A stretch of 59,709 nucleotides of DNA from MGBC163016 sp910588905 (lineage in GTDB: Bacteria; Actinomycetota; Coriobacteriia; Coriobacteriales; Eggerthellaceae): positions 1 to 59,709 of the forward strand of contig CAPGDO010000012.1 in assembly GCA_948616985.1 (NCBI GenBank). The letters run 5' to 3'. Below, in pieces: positions 15,434-24,216 of the stretch. The position numbers were made by a program, and so were the translations under genes. The notes below the pieces were generated by a model. It ran no database searches, was not told where the DNA came from, and saw nothing but the letters and a program-made list of their open reading frames with translations. Position 1 is the first letter of the stretch. The number at the start of each line of letters is the position of its first letter.

Positions 15434-17143
15434 ATGGCCAAGCATTCAAAGGGAAAGCATGCGGCTACGCGGGCTGAGCTGAAGGATAAGGCACGCAGGG
15501 ACAAGTTGAAGGCTGAAGAGGCTGACCAGGCCTCGGAGGCCGTAGAAGATACTCCTGGATCCCCTGAGCCCGAGACAACGCAAGACACCTCCGCATCGGA
15601 GGGCGCATCCGTTGTCGAGGCGGCTGGTTCTGACACGGATTCAGAGGATGCAGCCCAAGCAGTCCAAGAACCTGTTGCAGAGAAGTCCAAGAAGGGTTCT
15701 AAGAAGGCTCATCACAAGTCCACCTCGAAGCGCTCTGTCGCACGGAAGCTCGGGATCGCCTTCGGCGCCGTGGCGGGAGTGGTTGCCGTCATCTACCTGG
15801 GCGGAGTCCTTCTCTTCGCCACGCATTTCTTCCCGAATACCAACATCTCTACCGTTGACATCTCTCTGAATACTCCCTCCGACGCCTCCCAGAAGTTGGA
15901 TGCCAAGGTGGGGGATTACAGCATCAAGCTGAAGGGTCAGGGGTTGAACCTCTCCATCACCTCTGAGCAAGCGGGGATGGCTTTGGATTCGCCTTCGGTG
16001 ACTGATGCCGTCCTCCAAGAGCAGAATCCTTGGTCCTGGCCTGCTCAAGTCTTCGAGGGTCATGATGTCACTGCTGCTCTGGCTGAGGCCATGAGCGCTA
16101 CCAGTCTGTCTCAGGTGGTCGAACAGGCTGTGGCGGACGTGAATGCCCAGGCGGATCCACCGGTGGATGCTGCGGTCGTGTTCAAAGACGAGGTGGGGAA
16201 GTTCTATATCGTCCCGGAGTCCGAAGGCACGATGCTGGACCCGGAGAAGGTGCTCGAGCGCACATTGGAGGGCGTTCTCAACCTCAACAAGGATATCGTC
16301 ATCAAGAAGGATGCACGGTTGGATCCGAAGATCCTCAGCACGGACGAGCGGTTGATGGAGGCCTGCACGAAGGCGAATCAGCTAGCTCGGGCTGATATCA
16401 CCTTCACCCTGGACGGGTCTCCGGCTGCCAATGTCAACGCTACCACCATCGGCCAATGGGTGACCGTTACCCCGGAATTCGAAGTTCTCTTCAACAATGA
16501 TGAACTGGCCCTTTGGGCTGAGGGGATCGGAGACCAATTCAACACCATCGGGAGCGAGCGAGTCTACACCCGTCCTGATGGCAAAGAGGTCAGCGTATCG
16601 GGTGGTCCCTATGGATGGAAGGTGGATGGGGAGGCTCTGGAGAACGCCGCCATCGAGGCGGTGCAGAATGGCACCATCGGCGCCGTTGAGATCCCTGTCT
16701 TGCAAAGCGGCCACGGGTTCACGGCTCTGGGAGCTCAGGATTGGGGCCTGCGCTATGTGGATGTGGACTTGAGCGAACAGTACGCACGCTTCTATGACGA
16801 TGAGGGCAACCTGGTCTGGGAGAGCGACATCGTCTCTGGTGCGCGGGGTAAGACCGATTCGCCCACGGGGGTGTACTCTCTGAACCATAAGCAGAGCCCA
16901 ACAGTGCTCATCGGGGAGATGACCAGCGAAGGCACGCCTGAGTACGAGAGCAAGGTCAGCTATTGGATGCCCTTCAAGGGGAATTCCGTGGGACTTCATG
17001 ATGCTACGTGGCAGTCGGCGTTCGGTGGACAGCGCTATGCCCAAGGTTTCGGCTCCCACGGCTGCATCAATCTACCCTTGTCTGCCGCAGAAGCCCTGTA
17101 TGGGATGATCGAGCCGGGAGATGTGGTCGTTGTCCACTATTGA
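15434..17143 (+). CDS. Membrane-anchored L,D-transpeptidase (YkuD domain)
   Basis: Cross-links or modifies peptidoglycan outside the membrane. The 569-residue protein has a highly charged cytoplasmic N-terminus (1-105), one membrane helix (about 107-129), a long outer part with repeats of the peptidoglycan-binding type found in many actinobacterial and clostridial L,D-transpeptidases (about 135-430), and a C-terminal YkuD domain with the catalytic SHGCINLP motif near residue 543. It overlaps murI by 23 bp, giving a small cell-wall operon with murI and rdgB. Confidence 0.92.
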   Translation: MAKHSKGKHAATRAELKDKARRDKLKAEEADQASEAVEDTPGSPEPETTQDTSASEGASVVEAAGSDTDSEDAAQAVQEPVAEKSKKGSKKAHHKSTSKRSVARKLGIAFGAVAGVVAVIYLGGVLLFATHFFPNTNISTVDISLNTPSDASQKLDAKVGDYSIKLKGQGLNLSITSEQAGMALDSPSVTDAVLQEQNPWSWPAQVFEGHDVTAALAEAMSATSLSQVVEQAVADVNAQADPPVDAAVVFKDEVGKFYIVPESEGTMLDPEKVLERTLEGVLNLNKDIVIKKDARLDPKILSTDERLMEACTKANQLARADITFTLDGSPAANVNATTIGQWVTVTPEFEVLFNNDELALWAEGIGDQFNTIGSERVYTRPDGKEVSVSGGPYGWKVDGEALENAAIEAVQNGTIGAVEIPVLQSGHGFTALGAQDWGLRYVDVDLSEQYARFYDDEGNLVWESDIVSGARGKTDSPTGVYSLNHKQSPTVLIGEMTSEGTPEYESKVSYWMPFKGNSVGLHDATWQSAFGGQRYAQGFGSHGCINLPLSAAEALYGMIEPGDVVVVHY

Positions 17144-18011
17144 TCGATCGGCTCCCATCGGCGTCTTCGATTCTGGCCTGGGGGGTCTCACGGTGCTCCA
17201 AGCCCTCAGGGAGCGTCTACCCCATGAGCGGTTCATCTTCCTAGGGGATTCTGCTCGCTGTCCCTATGGTCCGCGTGAGCCGAAGGAGGTCAAGGCCTTC
17301 GTGCTCCAGATCTGCGATCATCTTGCTCGCAGAGGATGCAAGATGATCGTCATCGCCTGCAACACGGCAACGGCTGCTGGCCTTCCGGCTGCTCAGCAGG
17401 CTTTCGCTATCCCCATCGTAGGCGTGGTCATGCCAGGGGCTCGGGCTGCAGTCCATATGACGCGCAATCGGCGAGTGGGGGTCATAGCCACTGAGGGGAC
17501 CGTGCAACAAGGAGTATACGGGGAAGCCATCCGTCATCTGGATGCGGGGATCAGGGTCATCCAGAAGGCTACACCGGATTTCGTGTCCATTGCAGAATCG
17601 GGTTTCGAAGAGATGGATGAAGGAGTGGCGCAGGCTGCACCCTTCTCTTCGAAGGAGGAGCGTCAGGGGGTCGCTCAGAGGTATCTGGCCCCCTTACGCA
17701 TGGAGGGCATCGATACCCTGGTCTTGGGGTGCACTCATTATCCGTTGATCCAGGAGCTCATCTCCCAGGAGATGGGGCCGTCTGTGACGCTGGTCTCCTC
17801 TGCAGAGGAGACGGCTCGTGAAGTGCACGCCATCCTCTCTCGACGTGATGAGTTGCGTAGCACGGGCGAAGGCGGCGGTGTGGAGGTGTTGATAACGGGT
17901 GATGATGCGACTAAGTTCGCCCGAGTGACACAAAAGGTGCTCGGCATCACGCCGTCTATCACGAAGGTCATGCTCGACGAAGCTCCAGGAATGGGAGAGG
18001 TGGTCTCATGA
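17121..18011 (+). CDS. murI: Glutamate racemase
   Basis: Converts L-glutamate to D-glutamate for peptidoglycan. The 296-residue product has GVFDSGLGGLTVL, the first catalytic Cys in IACNTATA (Cys80) and the second in LGCTHYPL, and the substrate loop CPYGPR. The ATG at 17121 lies inside the end of the transpeptidase gene; a TTG at 17130 is an alternative. Its stop overlaps the start of rdgB by ATGA, so translation is coupled. Confidence 0.96.
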   Translation: MWSLSTIDRSAPIGVFDSGLGGLTVLQALRERLPHERFIFLGDSARCPYGPREPKEVKAFVLQICDHLARRGCKMIVIACNTATAAGLPAAQQAFAIPIVGVVMPGARAAVHMTRNRRVGVIATEGTVQQGVYGEAIRHLDAGIRVIQKATPDFVSIAESGFEEMDEGVAQAAPFSSKEERQGVAQRYLAPLRMEGIDTLVLGCTHYPLIQELISQEMGPSVTLVSSAEETAREVHAILSRRDELRSTGEGGGVEVLITGDDATKFARVTQKVLGITPSITKVMLDEAPGMGEVVS

Positions 18012-18604
18012 GAGTGTTGCTCGCTACGAATAATGCCCATAAAGCTGATGAGATCCGAAACGCCTTGGATCTTCCCGGGTGGGAGTTCGTGACCCTGCGC
18101 GAGGCCGGGGTTGAATCGGACCCGGTGGAAGATGCCGATACATTCCTCGGGAACGCTCTCATCAAGGCGACGTCTGCCCATCAGATCAGTGGGATGGCGG
18201 TATTGGCGGATGATTCAGGGCTTGAGGTAGATGCGCTGGATGGTGCGCCGGGGGTTTGGTCAGCCCGTTATGCCGGAGAAGGCGCAGATGATGCCGCCAA
18301 CAACGCCAAGCTCCTCGCGGCATTGGATGGGATGCCCGACGAAGAGCGTACCGCGCGCTTCGTCTGCACGCTGGTATTCATCGACGAGGGCGGTAACCGG
18401 GTGGATGCCCAAGGCACAGTGGAAGGCAGGATAGGCCACGCTCAGCGAGGCGCCGAAGGGTTCGGCTATGACCCATTCTTCCTGCCCGATGCCTATGGGG
18501 GCGAGAAGACATTCGCTGAAGTCCCTCAACAGGAGAAGAGCAAGATATCCCATCGTGGCCGAGCGCTTGCAGAACTGCGTAGCAAGCTAGAGCCTCTGTG
18601 CTAG
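18008..18604 (+). CDS. rdgB: RdgB/HAM1-family dITP/XTP pyrophosphatase
   Basis: Removes deaminated purine nucleotides (ITP, dITP, XTP) from the pool. The 198-residue protein has the family motifs LLATNNAHKADEI at the N-terminus, LADDSGLEVDALDGAPG, GFGYDPFF and KSKISHRGRAL. The pairing of murI with rdgB is a frequent arrangement in Gram-positive bacteria. It overlaps murI by four bases and is followed directly by tRNA-Pro. Confidence 0.96.
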   Translation: MRVLLATNNAHKADEIRNALDLPGWEFVTLREAGVESDPVEDADTFLGNALIKATSAHQISGMAVLADDSGLEVDALDGAPGVWSARYAGEGADDAANNAKLLAALDGMPDEERTARFVCTLVFIDEGGNRVDAQGTVEGRIGHAQRGAEGFGYDPFFLPDAYGGEKTFAEVPQQEKSKISHRGRALAELRSKLEPLC

Positions 18605-18619
18605 AATATCCCCTCGCGT

Positions 18620-18696
18620 CGGGACGTGGCGCAGTCTGGTAGCGCGCCTGCTTTGGGAGCAGGATGTCGCAGGTTCGAATCCTGTCGTCCCGACCA
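18620..18696 (+). tRNA. tRNA-Pro (anticodon TGG), CCA encoded
   Basis: Acceptor CGGGACG (18620-18626) pairs with CGTCCCG (18686-18692); the anticodon loop TTTGGGA in stem CCTGC/GCAGG gives TGG; the T arm has GGTTCGAATCC; CCA is encoded at 18694-18696. Confidence 0.97.
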
Positions 18697-18727
18697 TCTC
18701 CATCCTTTCTTCAACTCTAATAGAGAG

Positions 18728-18775
18728 ACCCCCGGCGCCTTCTAGGGAAGAGCCGGGGGCTATCGTTGTTGCCTT
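18728..18775 (+). terminator. Probable terminator after tRNA-Pro
   Basis: CCCCCGGC (18729-18736) and GCCGGGGG (18752-18759) form a perfect 8-bp GC stem with a 15-nt loop, followed by the mixed T-rich TATCGTTGTTGCCTT. It sits between tRNA-Pro and the convergent surface-protein gene. Confidence 0.5.
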
Positions 18776-18780
18776 ACCTG

Positions 18781-19911
18781 TCAGGACTGGGTTGAGTGCC
18801 TGCGTCGATACAGGGCGTAGGCAGCACCGGCTGCCGCTAGGATGGCTACCACCACCAAGATGGCAACGATGGCGGGAACGGGGTCGCCGGTTTGAGCTAG
18901 ATCGGAACCCACTTGGATGCCCATGAGATATGCGTCCTTCGTCTTCTCGGCTTCCTGCTTGCTCACGGGGTGTTCCAGCATCTCATCAGTTATCTCTATC
19001 TGGTCCGGATCGGTGAGGTCAGGAGGCAGTGTCGTGGCATCATCTTCATCCAAGGTGGTATCGCCTGGCAGCGTCGTAGGCGGTGTATCGGTTCCGGCAG
19101 GGGGAACTACGTCATCGGGTAGGGGCATATTGTCGGGCAGGTTCTGGGACTCCGGTGTATAGAGGACATTGATCACGTTATCGTCAGCATCGGTTCCCAC
19201 GCGGATCTCCGCCGGATAGGTATCTATCACATAGGTGCCGTCCAGCTTGTACTCGTAAGCATCGCCATTAACGAGGTGGTCGAACTGCTGATCATCGAAG
19301 ACTTCGGATCCCATCTTGTAGAATTCCACATGACCAGTATCTAGGGCATCTTTCCAGTTGTCCGCACTGAGGTCGGCTCCCGTCATCAGGTAGTAGTTCA
19401 CGGTGTATTCGTAGTTCCAGAGCTTGATATACACGAGAGTGAAGACATTCTGGGCGGGATCGGCTGAGATGGTGATCCGGGCAGGCCAGGCATCGAAGAA
19501 GAAATGACCAGGAATATTCACCACATAGTCCCAAGCGCTGACGGTTTGCCCCTCCTGGAAACCTGAGAGGGTACGGGTACCCAGGATCACGCGGCCCTGA
19601 TCGTCGAAGATGGTGCCTGGTCTCTCTTCTCCTGTGGGATCACTGGTGTAGACCAGCGTAAGAGTGCAGTCCGTGGCAACATCCGAAGCAGCTCCCTCTG
19701 AAGGGGACTGCTGGTCATCCGATGATCCGGTGTCCGTTGCAGTGTTATCCACTCCTTGGGTGGTAGTGGTGCTCGCCTCATCGAAGGGGACAGGTTCGAT
19801 GGGTTGGTCTTCAGCCAATGCGGTGGCGGATGCAACGAAGACCGAAGTCATCGAAGCTGCGAAGATGAGAGCGATCAGCGCCGTCCCTATCCGTTTCGTC
19901 GTTGCATGCAT
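18781..19911 (-). CDS. Sortase-anchored surface protein, LAQTG motif
   Basis: A 376-residue secreted protein. Residues 1-34 are a signal peptide (MHATTKRIGTALIALIFA then a small-residue cleavage region). Two repeats resembling MucBP-type beta-grasp modules follow (ending DAWPARITISADPAQN and DTYPAEIRVGTDADDN), then a Pro/Thr/Asp-rich spacer. The C-terminus is a sorting signal: LAQTG at residue 338, a hydrophobic helix and the basic tail YRRRHSTQS. LAQTG is a variant of LPxTG seen in actinobacteria. A cell-wall adhesin or mucin-contact role is inference. AAGGAG precedes the ATG. No sortase gene is in the window. Confidence 0.88.
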   Translation of the reverse strand: MHATTKRIGTALIALIFAASMTSVFVASATALAEDQPIEPVPFDEASTTTTQGVDNTATDTGSSDDQQSPSEGAASDVATDCTLTLVYTSDPTGEERPGTIFDDQGRVILGTRTLSGFQEGQTVSAWDYVVNIPGHFFFDAWPARITISADPAQNVFTLVYIKLWNYEYTVNYYLMTGADLSADNWKDALDTGHVEFYKMGSEVFDDQQFDHLVNGDAYEYKLDGTYVIDTYPAEIRVGTDADDNVINVLYTPESQNLPDNMPLPDDVVPPAGTDTPPTTLPGDTTLDEDDATTLPPDLTDPDQIEITDEMLEHPVSKQEAEKTKDAYLMGIQVGSDLAQTGDPVPAIVAILVVVAILAAAGAAYALYRRRHSTQS

Positions 19912-20098
19912 GGTTCACTCCTTATCTCAGCTACCTTCGCCGTGAAGATAGCAGCCGAGAAGCGAGCCCCAGGGTATGCCTATTCAAATGACGTAGGGGG
20001 GGTGTCAAACCGTTACTTGCTGGTCATGAGCACACGCGTTGGTCGGGTGCAGCGGCATCTTTTCATCTAGTGGGCGATCAACGCGTACAATGGTATCC

Positions 20099-21322
20099 AT
20101 GAAACGTGCACAGAGAGCATCCAAAGCCCTTCTCATTGGGATGGCCATCTTCTTCACTGCATCGGTCCTGCGAGCCCCGATCACGTCTTTGGGTGCGCTG
20201 TCCCTCTCCGTACGAACCGATCTCGGTCTGAGCGCGGCTACCATGGGGTCGCTCACTACGCTACCCCTGCTCATCTTCGCCGTCTCTTCAGCGTTCATGA
20301 GCACTATCTCTGACCGGTTCGGAAAGAAACGTGTGGCCTCAGTGGGCATGGGGATGGTGGCCCTTGGCATCTTGCTGCGATCCTATGGCGGAGATGTGGG
20401 TCTCTTTGGGGGAACGGTGGTCTTGGGGGCAGGGATCTCTGCCGGTAACGTGCTGTTGCCTGCCATCATCAAGGAGAGCTTCCCTCTGCGCATCGGGGCT
20501 ATGACGGCGCTCTATACCACTACCATGTCCGTCTTCGCAGGGGGCTTCGCGGGAATCTGCTCGCCATTGATGGATGCATTGGGGGAGTGGCGCGTGGTCT
20601 TGGTGCTGATCGTTCCCCTTGCTTGCATCGCTGCTCTTCTTTGGTTGATCTCAAATGCCCCGGACGGTCACCATGGTTCGGTGTCAGGTGCGGGGGAGGT
20701 TGAACCGGAGCCTTCAAGGCGTACTCTGAGCGTCTTCCATCCCCGGATCCTGAGGCAACCTCTGACATGGTGGATAACCTTGCAGTTCGGCCTTCAATCC
20801 ATCCTCTTCTACTGCATGGTGGCCTGGCTGCCTTCCATGCTAGCGGCTCGTGGCATCAGCGGGGGATCGGTTGCTCTTTGTGTTGCTCTGTTCCCGCTCA
20901 TGGGCATCCCTTGCACCATGTTCTTGCCGCCTCTTGCTCAGAAGATGAGAAGCCAGCGAGGGCTGGGTGCGGGGATCGGTGTGCTCTGCACGGTAGGCAT
21001 AGCCTTGCTTTGGTGGGCGCCTACGGATGGTTGGGCGGTGTTCGCCGTTGGCTTCTTCGGGCTGGCTCTAGGGGCGCCGTTCTGCCTCTGCATGTTCTAT
21101 CTGGGCTACCGCACGGGTAATGCAGATGATGCTGCTCGGCTCTCTGGCATCGTTCAAACGCTTGGTTATCTGATGGCTGCCATTGGCCCTACATGCCTCG
21201 GCCTCATCTATGATCTGACCTCTTCTTGGGGAATGACATTCGGTTTGCTCTTCATCCTCACCTGCGGTCTCATCCTCAGCGGCTGGAAGACCGGATCGGG
21301 CACGATCTCCCAGGGCAGCTGA
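20099..21322 (+). CDS. MFS transporter, CynX/NimT-like
   Basis: A twelve-helix major facilitator carrier of about 407 residues, with DRFGKKRVASVGM between helices 2 and 3, the early segment LRAPITSLGALSLSVRTDLG typical of the CynX/NimT (cyanate/nitroimidazole) branch, and a hydrophilic central loop around the PEPSRRTL segment. The start may be 20099 or the in-frame ATG at 20090; neither has a clear ribosome site. It converges on the AGCS gene with a 13-bp gap. Substrate unknown. Confidence 0.85.
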   Translation: MKRAQRASKALLIGMAIFFTASVLRAPITSLGALSLSVRTDLGLSAATMGSLTTLPLLIFAVSSAFMSTISDRFGKKRVASVGMGMVALGILLRSYGGDVGLFGGTVVLGAGISAGNVLLPAIIKESFPLRIGAMTALYTTTMSVFAGGFAGICSPLMDALGEWRVVLVLIVPLACIAALLWLISNAPDGHHGSVSGAGEVEPEPSRRTLSVFHPRILRQPLTWWITLQFGLQSILFYCMVAWLPSMLAARGISGGSVALCVALFPLMGIPCTMFLPPLAQKMRSQRGLGAGIGVLCTVGIALLWWAPTDGWAVFAVGFFGLALGAPFCLCMFYLGYRTGNADDAARLSGIVQTLGYLMAAIGPTCLGLIYDLTSSWGMTFGLLFILTCGLILSGWKTGSGTISQGS

Positions 21323-21335
21323 GGACGGGCTGTTC

Positions 21336-22805
21336 CTACTTCTGTTCCTTGGCCTTTCGGTGAGCTGCTGCGCGTTCCTCATCTTCGCGCTTCTCTTCGG
21401 CCACATCCGATGCTAAGCGGTCGTGCTTCGCGTTCGCGATAGTCAGGATGGAAGCGGTCAACGCGAACAGGGCGATGGCATTCGGTAGCACCATGAGCTG
21501 GTTGAACATGTCTGCCAGCTCCCAGACCAGGTCATTGGAGAGCAACGAGCCCATGAAGATGAACACCAGGGCGATGATGGTAAAGGGGATGACGGCCTTC
21601 TTGCCGAAGAGCCACTCCACATTCAGCTTGGCGAACAGGTTCCAGGAGAGGATGGTGGAGAACGCGAAGAACATCAAGCAGATGGCCACGAACCATGCAC
21701 CGATGTTCTCTCCGAAGAAGGCACCGAATGCCAGCTGGGCGATGTTGGTCTTCGTGATGGTATCTGCTGTGAGGGCTGCATAGTCACCGGTTGCGAGTGC
21801 GCCGTCGCCTACGTACATGGTGGATATCACGACCAGTGCCGTCATGGTCACCACGATGATCGTGTCCACGAATACGCCGATCATGGCTATGGTGCCCTGC
21901 TCATGGGGGCTCTTCACTTCTGCCAGAGCATGGGCGTGGGGGGTGGACCCCATACCGGCCTCGTTGCTGAATAGGCCGCGCTTGGCACCTTGGCTGATGG
22001 CAGCGATGATGCCGAAGGTGGCTCCACCCACCGTTGCCTCAGGGTTGAATGCGCATTCGAAGATGAGGGCGAAGGTGGCAGGGATGGCGGCTGCATTCAT
22101 GATGAGCACGATGAGGGAGCCGAGCACGTAGAGCACGGCCATGATGGGAACGATCTTCTCAGTGACCGAAGCCAACCGCGATACGCCTCCGAGGAAGACG
22201 ATGCCTGCCAGCAGGACGATGGCGATGCCCACTGCCCAGGTGGGTATATTGAAGGCGTTGTTCATGGATTCTGCAATGGAGTTGGACTGCACCATGCACC
22301 CCATGAAGCCCAAGGCCAAGATGATGGCTACGGCGAAGAACCCGGCCAGGAACTTACCGCCCTTGCCGGTGAACGCCGTGGTGATGTAGTAGACCGGACC
22401 GCCGTGGACGGTGCCATCGGCATCCACCACGCGTGTCTTCTGGGCCATGACCGCCTCTGCGTAGTTGGTGGCCATGCCTAGAAGGGCGATGATCCACATC
22501 CAGAAGATGGCTCCGGGGCCGCCGACGATGATGGCACCGCAGGCGCCCACGATATTGCCCGTGCCCACCTGAGCCGCCACAGCCGTGGCCAATGCCTGGA
22601 ATGAGGTCATGGCGCCACCTTGGTTGCCGCCGCGCAAAGAGAAGTCACCGAAGAGGCGACGCCAGCCCTCGCCGAAGCAGCGGAACTGGATGAACTTCGT
22701 GCGGATGCTGAACCAGATGCCCATACCCAGCAGCAAGATGATCAGCACGTAATTGGATAGATAGCTGTTGATGGTTGCAACGATGTTGAGCAGTGCTTCT
22801 TCCAC
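21336..22805 (-). CDS. AGCS-family alanine/glycine:cation symporter
   Basis: A sodium-coupled amino acid importer of 489 residues. Family signatures include TSFQALATAVAAQVGTGNI near the N-terminus, ATNYAEAVMAQ, GGPVYYI, and FSNEAGMGSTPHAHA in the second half. The start is GTG with AAAGGA 9 nt upstream. A glycine riboswitch lies in the leader, which points to glycine as substrate and effector. The C-terminus is a short charged tail (KREDEERAAAHRKAKEQK). Confidence 0.95.
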   Translation of the reverse strand: MEEALLNIVATINSYLSNYVLIILLLGMGIWFSIRTKFIQFRCFGEGWRRLFGDFSLRGGNQGGAMTSFQALATAVAAQVGTGNIVGACGAIIVGGPGAIFWMWIIALLGMATNYAEAVMAQKTRVVDADGTVHGGPVYYITTAFTGKGGKFLAGFFAVAIILALGFMGCMVQSNSIAESMNNAFNIPTWAVGIAIVLLAGIVFLGGVSRLASVTEKIVPIMAVLYVLGSLIVLIMNAAAIPATFALIFECAFNPEATVGGATFGIIAAISQGAKRGLFSNEAGMGSTPHAHALAEVKSPHEQGTIAMIGVFVDTIIVVTMTALVVISTMYVGDGALATGDYAALTADTITKTNIAQLAFGAFFGENIGAWFVAICLMFFAFSTILSWNLFAKLNVEWLFGKKAVIPFTIIALVFIFMGSLLSNDLVWELADMFNQLMVLPNAIALFALTASILTIANAKHDRLASDVAEEKREDEERAAAHRKAKEQK

Positions 22806-22871
22806 TCTCCCTGTTCCTTTCTTCTTGGTCCAAGAAGGCTCGGGAGAGCTCCCCCTTTGAAGGGTGGCTTG

Positions 22872-22968
22872 CTCACTCTGTCCGTTTGCCTGAGAGATTC
22901 AGTGCGGCTGTCCGTGAACAGCTGCACCTTGCACCTTCGGCACTCATCTAAGAGTTCTCCAGAGTCTT
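22872..22968 (-). promoter_or_regulatory. Glycine riboswitch aptamer upstream of the AGCS symporter
   Basis: Read on the minus strand, the leader has the conserved glycine-aptamer blocks in order: CTCTGGAGAACTC (around 22964-22952), GAGTGCCGAAGGTGCAAG, then CTGAATCTCTCAGGCAAACG and GACAGAGT, closing a P1 stem of ACTCTG with CAGAGT. Only one full aptamer is visible, so it appears to be a singleton. Downstream hairpins GGGGGAGCTCTCCC and CTTCTTGGACCAAGAAG (22837-22821), the latter just before the AAAGGA ribosome site, are the likely expression platform. Confidence 0.9.
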
Positions 22969-23205
22969 CTCGATTTCCGGTTTGCCTTGCGTGCATTCCG
23001 AAAACGTCATCGAAACAATGCGGGCGCCATTATGCGCCACCCTTCGTGTGCAATCAACCCCTCGGTTCCGCATCACGCGTAACAGGTCGTTTCCATTGGC
23101 TTTGGCTCGGCCATGGAATGCCGTTGGTCTTGCTAGGGTTCGTAGAAAAGGGTGTTATCGAAGGTAGAGGACCTGCAAGGTCAGGGAAGGGTACAAGGAG
23201 GAGTC
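22969..23205. other. Gene-free stretch between riboswitch and lipase gene
   Basis: It must hold the minus-strand promoter for the riboswitch transcript and the plus-strand promoter for the lipase gene, but I see no clean -35/-10 pair or repeat. Confidence 0.4.
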
Positions 23206-24180
23206 ATGAGAAGGTATGAGGCAAGCGCAGGGGAAGAAGCCATTCGTAGCATGGATATAGCCTTTCCTTCCTGGGACGGCAAGAGCACCATCCATGGCAT
23301 GGTGTGGTATCCCGCAGGTGAACCGGTGGGGGCAGTGCAGCTGGTCCATGGTATGTCTGAGCATATCAGCCGCTATGATCCCTTCGCTCGCTTCTTGGCA
23401 AGCCACGGCTTCGTCGTGGGCGGTCATGATCATATCGGTCACGGTCTGAGCGTGTCGTCTCCGGAAGAGCTCGGCCACATGCCTCCTGAGGGTGGTGCTG
23501 ACATCCTCGTGGAGGATGTGCACACCATGCGTCAGATCATGGAGGATGCCTTTCCGGATGTGCCGTATTTCATCTTCGGGCATTCCATGGGGAGCTTTAC
23601 GTTGCGGGTGTATCTGACCCGGCGTGGTGCGGGCCTTTCTGGAGCCATCCTCTGCGGTACGGGGCATAAGCCCTCGGCGGTCAGCCTGGCGGGGAATCGC
23701 ATTGCGAAGCTGGGTGCTCTGGTGCGGGGAGAGAAGGCGAAGAGCAGCTTGGTGCACGCTATGGCCGACGGCGCTTTCGCCCGAAGCGTGCCCGATGCGC
23801 GGACGGAGTACGATTGGATCTCAGCCGACCGGGACAATGTGGACGAATACATCGCGGATGACCTGAACGGCTTCCCCTTCACATTAGGAGGATACGCCTC
23901 CCTCATGGAGCTGGTGTATCTGGCATCCAGTTTGGAATTGGCGAAGTGCATCCCCAACGAGCTCCCGCTCTTGTTCGTGTCTGGGGCGAAGGACCCGGTG
24001 GGGGATAACGGTCAAGGCGTGCACGAGGCTGCTCAGCTCATGCGCGACTCTGGCGCCCATGATGTGGATGTGATCCTCTATGACGGCATGCGCCATGAGA
24101 TCTTGAATGAGACGGAATCACAGGTGGTATTCGACGATATCCTGGCCTGGATCGAGGCCATCCTCTATGAGCATCGGTAA
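23206..24180 (+). CDS. Alpha/beta hydrolase, monoacylglycerol lipase / lysophospholipase type
   Basis: A 324-residue serine hydrolase of the Hydrolase_4 group. The nucleophile elbow is GHSMGS, preceded by the oxyanion-region VQLVHGMSEHISRYDPFARF, with LFVSGAKDPVG carrying the acid and DGMRHEILNE the catalytic His near the C-terminus. The ATG at 23206 follows ACAAGGAGGAGTC; the longer frame from 23152 has no such site. There is no signal peptide, so it acts in the cytoplasm, probably on acylglycerols or lysophospholipids. Confidence 0.88.
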   Translation: MRRYEASAGEEAIRSMDIAFPSWDGKSTIHGMVWYPAGEPVGAVQLVHGMSEHISRYDPFARFLASHGFVVGGHDHIGHGLSVSSPEELGHMPPEGGADILVEDVHTMRQIMEDAFPDVPYFIFGHSMGSFTLRVYLTRRGAGLSGAILCGTGHKPSAVSLAGNRIAKLGALVRGEKAKSSLVHAMADGAFARSVPDARTEYDWISADRDNVDEYIADDLNGFPFTLGGYASLMELVYLASSLELAKCIPNELPLLFVSGAKDPVGDNGQGVHEAAQLMRDSGAHDVDVILYDGMRHEILNETESQVVFDDILAWIEAILYEHR

Positions 24181-24216
24181 GGGTGGCTGGACGGGGGCAG
24201 AGGCAGGACGCGCTCC

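Noticed and set aside
14577..15449. 290-codon open frame on the minus strand opposite dinB
   Set aside because: Shadow of dinB with no family resemblance.
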